Positions 6,648-18,600 of a stretch of DNA of 32,079 bases are shown piece by piece. The DNA comes from a virus. The number at the start of each line of letters is the position of its first letter. Positions within the stretch are counted from its first letter, which is position 1. The stretch lies in IMG/VR virus record IMGVR_UViG_3300028393_001577, positions 1 through 32,079 of that record; one strand, written 5' to 3'. The notes under the pieces were generated by a model, which searched no databases, was not told the DNA's origin, and was given only the letters and a program-made list of their open reading frames with translations. The position numbers and the translations under genes are program-made.

Positions 6648-9600
6648 ATGTCACGTCAAGAAATAGATATTGGTATACAAGGTAATGATGGAACAGGCGA
6701 TAGTATTCGTGACTCGTTCCGTAAAGTAAACGAAAACTTTACTGAAATTTATGCTGTTTTTGGAGCTGGTGGAACCATTAATTTTACTGCATTGGGTGAT
6801 ACTCCGGATTCATATACAAATAATCAAATATTCATTACCAATGATGCCGGTACTGCAATTTTAGCTAAAACCTTAGTTGGAGTGGGCGGTGTAACTATTG
6901 ACCAAACTTCAACTCCTGGAACTATAAAATTAATAGGATCGCAGAGTAATTTATATGCTGACGGTGCTCCACGATTGGGCGGCCCGCTAAACGTTAATAA
7001 TTTAGCTATTGGTAATATTCCAGATCCTAGCGATTCGTTAGTGGCCAGTTTCAATTCAACTTATGCTAGCCTTGGAATCTCAACAACTATTGGAAAACTT
7101 GCAATTAGTAAAGGATATGCTGACAGTCATTATGTTGGTAAAGGCGATGGCAATCAAGTAATTGGTGCGTTAAATATTCGAAGTGAACCGCTTAGTCCTG
7201 AAATTGCTGATCCAAATTATGATCCAACATTAACAGGTAATTACTTAGCTACAGAAGCATTACCGCGTAAATCCGCTGTATATCGTGGTGGAGATACAAT
7301 GTTAGGTAAACTAACACTAAGTGATCATCCATCACCCGTAGCAGGATTTGGAACTCCAAACAGTGCAGACGATAAACAAGCCGCTACTAAATTCTATGTT
7401 GATAACGAAGTATTTGTTAGTTCGACTAACTTGTATGTTCGCACCGACGGTGATGATACCCAATTAAAAACACCTCCTGGACGTGAAGGTCGTAACTGGG
7501 CTCACGCTTATAAAACTATTAGTGCGGCCGCATTACAAGCTGAAACTTTACAAGGTTTAGCAAACTTAGAGCCAGGCCCATATCGTCAAAAAATCAGTTA
7601 TACTATTAGTCCTAACACATATACTTCAACAGTGCAAAGTGTTGGATTGACTGGCGGCAACAGCGCAGTACAAGGATATGTTGATGCGGCCGCTTTATTA
7701 ACTGCAAACAAAGCATTTATCCAAGCAGAAACTATTGCTTATATCAATAACAAATACGTTAACGTATTCACATATGACCAAGTAAAATGTCAAAGAGACG
7801 TTGGCTTAATTTTATCAGCCATTGGTACCGACCTTGTAGTTGGCACTAATTTTAACAGTGTCCAGGCCGCTACTTCATATTTTGAAAAACAAAGTTCAAC
7901 AGTATTATCTAGTCAATTAATTCAAACCATTGATGCTATCAACTATGCACGAGATCAAGTATTAGCATTTGCATATGATTCAACTTCTCTTACTACGTAT
8001 CTTAATACTGTAATTGATGCATTAAACTATGATATGGTGTTGAATTCCAACTATCAAAGCCTTACTGCGGCCAGATATTTTCCATATGCTGGAACTGGAT
8101 TAAGTATAACAGAAATTGTTGGGGCACTGGGTCAATTAAAACTTGAACTAGCCAACTTAGCTAAGATCAATGCATTAACTGTAGACCTTGCTGTAACTAG
8201 ATATAACAATAATATTAACAGTATGATCACAGTTGTTCAAGGAGGACTTGAACCAACAGTATCTATGGTCGAAACTAGTGCATCAAGTACAGCCAAGAAA
8301 AGTGCTAGAACATTATTATTAAACAATATTCCGTTTGTAAAAGCTGAAATAGTTGCGTGGCTAGCCGCTAATTATCCTAAATTAGCATATAGCCAAACAA
8401 CTTGTAAGAGAGATATACAGTATATCATCGAAGCTATAGCGTACGATCAGTTATATGAAGGTAACAGCCGTACTATCTATGCAGGACAACGTTACTGGTC
8501 TAATGCAACACGTCAAATTGCCTACAGTGAATTGGCCGCTACTAAAGGTGCTTACATTTATTTAAAAACACTTTTACAATCGGTAATTAGCAATACTAGT
8601 CCTGCACAAGTTTATCAAAATTCAGTTATACAGTATCAAAATCAAACCTACACAGGTGGTAGTTCTCAAGCCAATACTATTAAAAATTTAGTATCTTTAA
8701 TTTCTGGAACCACACTTGCCATTACAGCTACTAGTTCTTCAACAGGTATTACAACAACCAACAGTTCCGATCTAACACTTGGCATGGTTGTAACGATAGA
8801 CAATACAACTCCTATTACTGTAACTGGTTTTAGCAGTAAAACTGGTTCAGGCCCGTATCTAGTTACACTAGTAATTCCAACACAAACTAGTATACCTGTA
8901 ACAAATTCATCATTTACAGTAGCTGGAAATAGTAACACTAGTTATAATGGTACTGTTACTGTTAACTCAGCTACATCAACTACCGTTGTATTAAATTACT
9001 CGATTGATCCTGGAGTGTATGGCGGTGGTATAACAACCATTACTCCATACTTTGGTGGATTGACTGCTGGCGGAACATACTATATTGTAGAGATTGCAGA
9101 CAGTACACATTTCAAATTAAGTTCAAGTCAGGGTGGCAATGCGGCATCGTTAACTAACACACAACTTACAACAAATGTTTCTTGGGCTGGATTATTAACT
9201 ATCAATAGTCCTCCAACTAATACTCCTCCAACATACAATGCAGGCGCGGCTCCGCTTCCTACAGTTTATGGTAATGTTGGTAGTGCCAAGGCCACTGCAA
9301 TTACAAACATAATTACATTTGTTAATAATACATATCCGTATATTAGCAATTCTCCTGCCATTACACAAATTAATAATTTATTCAAAGTAATGACAGACAT
9401 ATTGGCAGGTAGTTTGGCTAACAGAACTGTTGTAACTATAACTAAACCTGCATCTACTAGTAGTACTAATCATAGTGCGGCACAATTATTGTTACTTAAT
9501 AGCACATTTATTGCGGCTGAAGTGATTGGGTGGATTAAACAAAACTACGCATCTCTTACCTATGTAGATGCTGACGGTCGAGATCAATGGGAAAAAGATA

Positions 9601-12600
9601 TACAGACATTTGTTGAAGCAGTTGCATATGATTTAAACTATACAGGGTTAAGTGGTTCAACTACCGCGGCTAATCAGTTTTGGACAAGTGCATTAGTAAA
9701 TGGTGTAACTACGTATACTAGCGTTATCGATCCGTCAGAAAAAGCGGCCAAGGTTGCTAGTATTGGTTATGCGCAAGCCATGTCTGCGTATATTATCGGT
9801 AATAATGCACCGGTAGGATTATATCAAAGTCAAATACCAAAGACTGCGATTTATGCTAGCAAGTCAGGTGTAGCACCAAATATACTAGTAACACTCACAA
9901 TCCCAACAAGAATTGTACCTATTGCTGTAGGATCAAATGTTACTGTGCAAGGAAATTCAACAGTAGCATACAATGGATCATTTGTTGTTGATGCTAGTAC
10001 AGCATCTACCGTCACACTGATATATCCAACAGACCCGGGCGCATGGAGTATTGCTACTACTACATATTTTAGTATTGCTCAGGTTACTAGCGGAACTTAT
10101 GTAGACGGCGCAGGTGCTGTTACGGTAATGAACGCTAAATGGGACAGGCTAGTTGCAGTTGTTGATACTAATCCTCCTAATTTAGTTACTGCCGGCCCAG
10201 ATTTAACCGACAGTTCATATGCTAGTACCGGTTATGTTGCCGTTAGAAATGTGATTATAGGCAATTCTTCAACAGTAGCTCAAGCAACTACCACATATCT
10301 AAATACCAAATACAAAGGCGGCTTTAGTTATAATGAAGCAACTTGTCGACGTGACGTTGGTTACATTGTAGATGCAATGAGCATTGACTTGCTAACTGGC
10401 GGAACATATCAAAGTATTAACGCAGGTAAAAGCTATTATAGAAATGCCAGTGCTAAAGCTGTTGCTATTGGTACACAGAATACAGAAACAATTGACGGCA
10501 TTATATATGCCAGAACACTAGCATTACAAGTTTTAAATCAAACTGTTGCTACACGTTATCAAGTATTATCAACACAGACATCTGATGTAACTAAAAATGC
10601 TAATCGAGGGTATACAGCTACCGCTACATATTCAAGTGCATCCACTGTTACTTTGAATGTGACAAGTGTTAGCGGAACCATTAAAGTAGGTATGACTGTA
10701 ACTGGTACTGGCTTTAGTGCTGGACAAGTTGTTACGGCTGTAAATGGAAATCAACTTACCCTAAGTGCGGCCGCTAATGATATTATTTCCGGTACTCCAG
10801 CACTGACATTTACACTTACTGCCATAACAACATTTACTAACAATTATAATACAATGTTAAGCATTGTACAAAACGGTATTGGTGTTGCACCTACGGCAGA
10901 TTTTGGAACTGGTATCTATACTATTACATTCAGTAACGGTGGTAACGGATATGTTGACCAATGCCCTCCTGGCGATTATAATATTTTACCAGGAAAGATT
11001 CTTAAGGGTGTTAACTCAAGTGCTACCGCTAACATCTTAAGTTATGCTCCAGGGAATGGTTCAAATGTTGATACAATTACTTGCCAATTATTGCAACCTG
11101 GATTCTTTACTACCAGCGAAGAATTAGAGTATGCTGAAAGTGTCGGTGCTAATCAAATTGTTATCTTTGTCGAAGCTGGTGTTTACGAAGAAGATTATCC
11201 AATACGATTAACCTCTGCTGTGTCTATCAAAGGCGACGAATTCCGTAGAACAATTATACGACCAAAAGATCGTATAAGTCAAAGTCCATGGCGCAAATTA
11301 TTCTTCTATCGAGACTCCGTAATTGACGGTATGCAAATTGGACCTATCGATACCAGTAACGACTTTGTACCAACTACACTTATTACTAGCTTTTCTAGTA
11401 AAACTAGTGCGGGTGGGGGTGCGTATGATGTTGTATTCAACATTCCAACACAAACATATAAACCAAGTACATCGATAACATATACTGTTACAGGCAATAC
11501 TAATTTGTCATACAACGGTACATTTACATGTACCGCTAGTTCAACCACACAAATTACCTTACGTTACCCAAGCGATCCTGGTACATTTAGCATAGCAACA
11601 TTGACTAGTATAAATCCGTTAGTTACTGCTACTATTAGCGGAACAACTGGTAAAATTACAATTACATTGAGTAGCAATGCGCAAGCCAGTGTCGATTGGC
11701 TAGGTTATGTTTTCCAATCTGATGTATTAGATTCAAACGGTAAACCTGGAAAGGCGTTTGTTGACAGCGTGTCTGGTAATTTTATGAACTGTACAGTAAT
11801 GTATCCGTTCACTCAAACTGGTGTTGCTTCAATTAATTATACCAATGCTTATACATTTACTGTTGGTGAAACCATTACACAAAGCGGAACATCAAGTAGT
11901 GCTACTGGAGTAGTTATATCAGCAACTTCAACGGCAGTAACTTATAAAGTTACCTCTGGCATTATGAATACTACCAACGGTGCTATTATTGGAGCATCAA
12001 GCGGGGCACAGGCCAGCGTAAGTTCTATTTCGTTTGGTGTTCTTGCACCAACATCATGGCACTTATACCTAACTAAGAATTATGGACGTCATTATTTGGT
12101 AGATCCGTTAGATGTTAACAGTACTCCGTTGAACAATAAAGAGTGCGATGTGTTCTTGTGTGCAGATGCAGTACGTGTTAATAACTTGTCAATCCAAGGA
12201 CATGGTGGATTTGCCATGGTATTGGATCCAGAAGGTCAAATTAAATCTAAATCACCATATGGGCAAGTGTGTACTAGTTTTAGTCGTAGTCAAAACAAAC
12301 AAGTGTTTGCCGGTGGACAGTTCGTAGATGGATTTACAGGACGACTATTTGGACAAATTACAACAGCAAGTGCAGATGGATTTACATTAACTGTAACCGG
12401 TGGTCTTAATAGTGGTTTAGACATACGTGCTCCGCAAACACCAACAGCTTTCTTTGTTAAAGGTGGACGTTATCAAGTCAATACTGTAAGCAATTATGCT
12501 CAGACATTTGATGTTAACGGCAATATTATTGGTGGTAGTGTACAATTAAATCTTGGTGCGTCTACTCCATGGTTAGGCGGTGCTGGTCAAAACATTAATA

Positions 12601-15600
12601 TTGAAATGGCTGGTAATAAGAGTATGTTGGCCAATGACTTTGCTATGATTAACGACTTAGGTTACGCAATTCTTGCAACTAACGGCGGTATCACTGAACA
12701 AGTTTCAACGTTTACATACTATACATGGACTAGTTTCTGGTCATTGAACGGCGGACAGATTCGTTCTGTTGGTTCATCATCAGCACATGGTACATACGCT
12801 TTACGTGCTACTGGATATGACGTAACTGAAAAACCAGATAGTGTTTCACTTGCACAAAACTTAGCGCAAACAGCACGTATTTTTAACCCAACAACCTTAC
12901 CACAAAGTTCACAAGGTAATGCGTTCTACGGTAACATGAATACTACTGCTATTAGTGTTTACATTTACGGTTACGATTATTTTCCAACACAAATTACTGA
13001 ACTTGAAATTGATCATACATTAGCAGGTAAAGGCATTGTACGTTATCAAATTAACTCAATAAGTCATACAACTGTTTATGTTCCAGTAGGTAGTATTGGA
13101 TCTAACTTTGCTTACACTACTGCTACATTTGCTACCGGCAGTACCTCAAGTAATATCATAACTGTCAACAGCAATGCCAATATTAAAATTGGACAAACTG
13201 TAACAGGTACTGGATTTACACGCAATCAAAAAGTTACTGCGGTTAGTTTAGATAGTATTACTGTAACATTAAATGGAGCACCTGATTCGACTCCAACAGG
13301 TACATTGTATTTTAGTGACACTATAACTGTTGGTGGTTCTAGTTTGGGTGGTATTTCAAGTACATTCAGTGCCAATACTGCTAATGGTTTAAATTATCTA
13401 GCTAGTGTAGGAACATTGGCCGCGATACGCCCTAGCCCTGCATTATTGATACAGGGGTACCTAAGCAAAACTGGAACAGGCCCATATTTGGTAACATTCC
13501 AAATACTAACACAAGCTTCAAGTCCAGCACTTACCGCTGGATATGTTGTTAGTGGTAATACAAATTCAAGCTATAACGGTTCTTATACTGCAACTGCAAG
13601 TACAACTACTAGTGTTACATTAAGTTATGCCAGCGATCCCGGAGTATTCAGTAGCACAAATTACACGGTAATTATGCCGCCGTCAACAACAGCCGCAACT
13701 TACTTAACAAAAACTGGAAGTGCTCCAACCGTAAATGTTACATTTACTATTTCGGCAGTAACTACTTTACCGTTAGTAGGCGGACAATTTACTATTGCTG
13801 GCAATGGTAATGCCAGTTACAATGGAACATTCTTATGTACTGGTAGTACATTAACTAGCATAACATTACGTTATACAGCTGATCCTGGTGTAAGCAGTGG
13901 ATCAGCTACAACTTATAACTTCAACGGTTCAACTATCAGTGGGCCCAACGTTCCGTTTAATTCTACTGCATTGGCGACAACTGGCGGTAATACTATTATC
14001 TTAAGCAATAATGCTACAGCAACTGGTGCTGGCTTAACATTTAGTTCAAATGCGGGTAACGATTTAACAGCCTATGTTACTGGACTTGTTAATACTGCGG
14101 TGTCAACATTTACCTATGCTGGTAATGCCGTTCCTGGAGGTAGCGCAACATACTCAAACTTGTATCAAACTTTGAGCAGTGCTATCGGTGTATATGCAAA
14201 CTTTAATATCACAGTAACACCAAATTTTGCAGGTGGTACTATTGGTACTATTGCAGGTAGCGGCACACAAGGCGCACCGTGGACAGCAACTATTACTGGT
14301 ATGACTTCTACTACTGGTATGGTAGTTGGTAACACATTAAGTGCTACCGCAGGTACAGGTACATTGTTTGGTGGTACTCCAACAACAGTTATTATTACTA
14401 GCATTGCATCCGGTACAAGTATCACATACGCAGTTGTAGGCGGTACTACACCGACAGCTGGAACAGTCACAAGTATTTTAACTGCTAGTGCATATACAAG
14501 TGCTACTATTGGCGGACAAAACGTTTTACTATTGACATTGAGTACCAGCGGCTCAGGCGGAACATCAAGTACTGGCTTAGCCGCTCCGTTGTATGACGGA
14601 CAACTTATTCAATTACGTGTATTACAAAACTTTAAGTTTTATGAAATTGATAACGTTAACCCAACTCGTCCGAGTACTGCTGTTCAGTTCACAGACAATT
14701 TGGGTAGTATCTATCGTGTTCTTACATATAACTTGACAGAAGCTACAAACGAGATACTACCTGCTAACCAAGCTGTGTTAAGTACAGATCAATCATTCTC
14801 TTATTATCTGTTCCAAGCAGATACTGGAAACATTACCAAAGTTGATCCAGTAGACGGTGGCACAAAGACCATGGGTGCTACTCCCGGCGATACTCGTATT
14901 GCTGTTACTTTATTTGGACCACAAAGCTCGATTGACCAAATTAATAAAGGCACATACGCTTTTGCATTCGGTGGCAAAGTGCATACCATCAGTAGTTACA
15001 CTCCGCCTGTTACAACCACAATTATTTCCGGTTATAACCCTACTGGATCAAGTACAACTACTCTTGTATTAGGCGGAGTATTTACAGGAACTATTGCTAA
15101 CAGTTCATCTACAATTACATCTGTAAGTAGCTTTACTGGACTAGTAGTTGGTGAAGCAATTACAGGTTTTGGTATTCCTGCCGGTACAACTATTATTAGC
15201 ATTAACACCGGTACTTCAACTATCGGTCTAAGTGCGGCCGCTACCGGTACAGGTAGTGGTATAAGTTTTATTTACGGCAGTGTTGGTCAACCAGGCGCGG
15301 CCGCGCCAATTACCACCGGAATGGTTATAACCGGTGTTGGATTTACTACTGGACAATCTGTTAGCAGTATTGTTAGTAACACCATTGCATCATTTGTTAT
15401 TGCAGACACAGTTGGAACTATAACTGTTACTAGCAGTACTTACGTAGTTGGTGAAGCTATTACTATTAGCGGAACATTTGGTGGTACTGGTTCTTTAGTA
15501 GTTGGTGGAACAACATACAGTTCAGTTGGCACTAGCAACTTAACTGCTGGTGTTATTTTCTATGTTGGTAAAGTAAACAGTGCTACTAGTATTCAGTTGT

Positions 15601-18600
15601 CTAGTACATACGCCAACGCCATTGCAACAAGTCCTGTGTTTATTACTAGTACAACAGGTACACCAACAGGCTTAACTTATTCAAGAGTTAGTAATACAGT
15701 AGTTTTAACTGCTGGGCCGTCCAGCACTCCAAGCGGTAGTTTGACTTTCACCAAGTCAACAGTTCCGTATATCACATTGGGTGCTACCAAATACAGTATC
15801 ACCAGCACAAGCGCAAGTCCAATTACCATTATAAGACCACAAAGCATAGGTCAAGTTGCGGCCACTTATGTACCAACCGGAAACTTTACTGGTAATATCA
15901 CCAGTGCCAGCACCAGTATTATTGGTGTAAGTAGTTTAACAAATCTTAGCGCAGGAACAAGTATCGCTGGAACAGGTATACCTGGACAGGCAACAATGAT
16001 TGCAGTAAGTACAACCAGCCCAAGCACAATCAATCTCAGTGATGCCAGTGGTTTGGCTGTTGGTAATCTGATCACATTCGATCCAACACAAACAACGTTT
16101 GGTGGTATTCCAGTTGCTGGCCAATTGAACGCTTCATCAACCTTTGCAGGATCTGGTGCTACTGGTCTTAGTGTAACTAGTGCGGCAACATATACTGCTG
16201 TGCCAACTAAATCTAGTAACGGTACAGGTACTGGTGCAACATTTACTATTGTTAAATCAGGTGCCGGTACAGCCTATGCAAGCAACGTAACTATAACACT
16301 AGTATATGGTGGCGCTGGTTATGCTGTTGGTAATACTATTACTATTTCTGGTATACATTTAGGCGGCTCTGACGTTACTAATGACATGACATTTACTATT
16401 GCTGGTGCTGTGGCACAAGCTAGCTATTATGTTAAAACAATATCTACTAATGCTATTACTATTGCTACCACTCTTGGTGGCACAGCAATTACTGGTATTA
16501 GCACCGTGGCCGCTACAAGCACTATTGCATCATTTGCATTTGCAGATAGTGCTGGCACTGCTACAGTTACTAGTGGAACATATACTGTTGGGCAAGCTAT
16601 TACAGTTACTGGCACATTTAGTGCTGGTGCTATTTCAGGTTATGTCACTGGTACAACATATTATATTGGTAAGGTAACTAGTGCTACAAGTATTCAAATA
16701 ACCAGTTCGTTTACTAAAGCAACTGCTAGTACACCAGTATTTGATTTATCGACTAGTATTGGAACAGCGACACCCGGTGCTACATTTACACTAACTCAAA
16801 GTACCATCAATGCTAGAACAGACAATCCGATTGTAAGCACCAGTAGTACTACAGCATTTACCGGAACTCCAACTAATGGCAGTGCTACACTAGCAAGCAT
16901 TAGTAGTTTCACTAATTTGGTTGTAGGTGCTCCAATTAGTGGAACAGGTATTACAGCTGGTACAACTATTGTATCGTTGAATACTGGTGCAAGTACTATT
17001 ACAATGAGTAATCAAGCTGGATCAGCTGGATCTGGTAGTGCTCAAACAATAACTTGTACAACAAACACTGTTGTATTATCAGCACCTGCAACCGCTACAG
17101 CCAATACACAATACTTGACTTATAATAATTTAAGTACAAGCATACTAGTATACACTAGCGACCGTACCCAGTATATTAAAGCAGGCATGACTGTAACTGG
17201 TAATGGATTCACCAGCGGCCAGACCGTTGTTAGTGCAACAGCAAGTACAAGTGGTGCACCTACTACTACTATTGTAGTAAGTTCGTCTCCAAACAGTACA
17301 CCATTTGGTGTAGTAGGGTTTACTGATTTAACTAGTTTAACTACACCATTCTATATAACATTACGTATACCAGATCAGGCCGCGGCGCCTGTTGTAGACA
17401 CGTTCTATCTAGTGTCGGGAAATGGTAATGCTGATTACAACAAATATGTTCAGTGCGTTGCCAGTACAACTGGAACTATTACACTTGCATATCAAACCGA
17501 TCCACAAAGTACTGTAACAACTACTTACAATCCTACGGGAAGTTTAGTTTCAATAACAGCAGGATTGACTATTAAAGTTGCAAGTTCTACTGGTATTAAT
17601 ATTGGAGATGTTATTAGAGGCGGTGGCACTGGTGGCTTCTATGCAGGACAAACTGTTACTGGTATAAATGCAGACGGGGTTACATTGACTATTAGTGGTA
17701 ACCCAGCAGGAACTCCAACAGGCAACTTAAACTTTACTGCTCCGTTCCAAACTGTTGCAACTACAACTATTACTCCAATTATTACTGGTATTAGTCGCCC
17801 GATGAACGGCACTGTAGCGCAACCGTTACGTGCTGGTTATTTGCAAGGGGCGGCCGCACAGATTACTACACGTATTAGTACATGTCGTGTTACTGCTCAT
17901 GACTTATTAGATATTGGCACTGGTGGTTATAATACTACTAACTATCCATATCAAATTTATGGTAACCCATATCAGAAGGCGGATCAAACTAAGGAAGTAT
18001 TAGAAGAAACTGTAGGCCGTGTGTTCTATGTAACTACTGACCAAAACGGTATTTTCCGCGTAGGTCGATTCTTTACAGTTGACCAAGGTACTGGTACTGT
18101 TACATTCTCAGCTTCAATTGCGTTGAGTAACTTGGACGGTTTAGGATTTAAACGTGGTGTTACAGTTAGTGAGTTTTCAACAGACAGCTCAATGACCAAC
18201 GATGCGTCAGATACTGTGCCAACCCAAAGTGCTGTACGTGGATACATTGATAATCGTTTAGGCGTACAACACTCAGGTGCTACTACTCCGGCAACTGCAT
18301 TAATTGGTTCTGGTTATATGAACCTAAGTGGACAGTTGCCGATGAAAGGTAATATGTCAATGGGCGGCTTCACAATTGGTAGTATGGGCTTGCCGATTTT
18401 ACAAACAGATGCAACTAACAAATTGTATGTTGATAACGTTGTTAATGCTCGTGATAGCTTTTATAAATTAAAAGATACCGCGGCAACAATGCAATACAAT
18501 ACTGTACAAAGTCAAATTGCAGTATGGGGTTTTACAAATACTAATAACACTGGACAAGCAGGCGCATGGACCAACGCTAGTTTTGCCAGCACATCCGATT

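Noticed and set aside
8666-16615. Several Val/Pro-rich minus-strand frames opposite the giant fibre gene
   Set aside because: They are antisense readings of Thr/Gly/Asn-rich codons. They lack ribosome sites and promoters and repeat wherever the fibre modules repeat.
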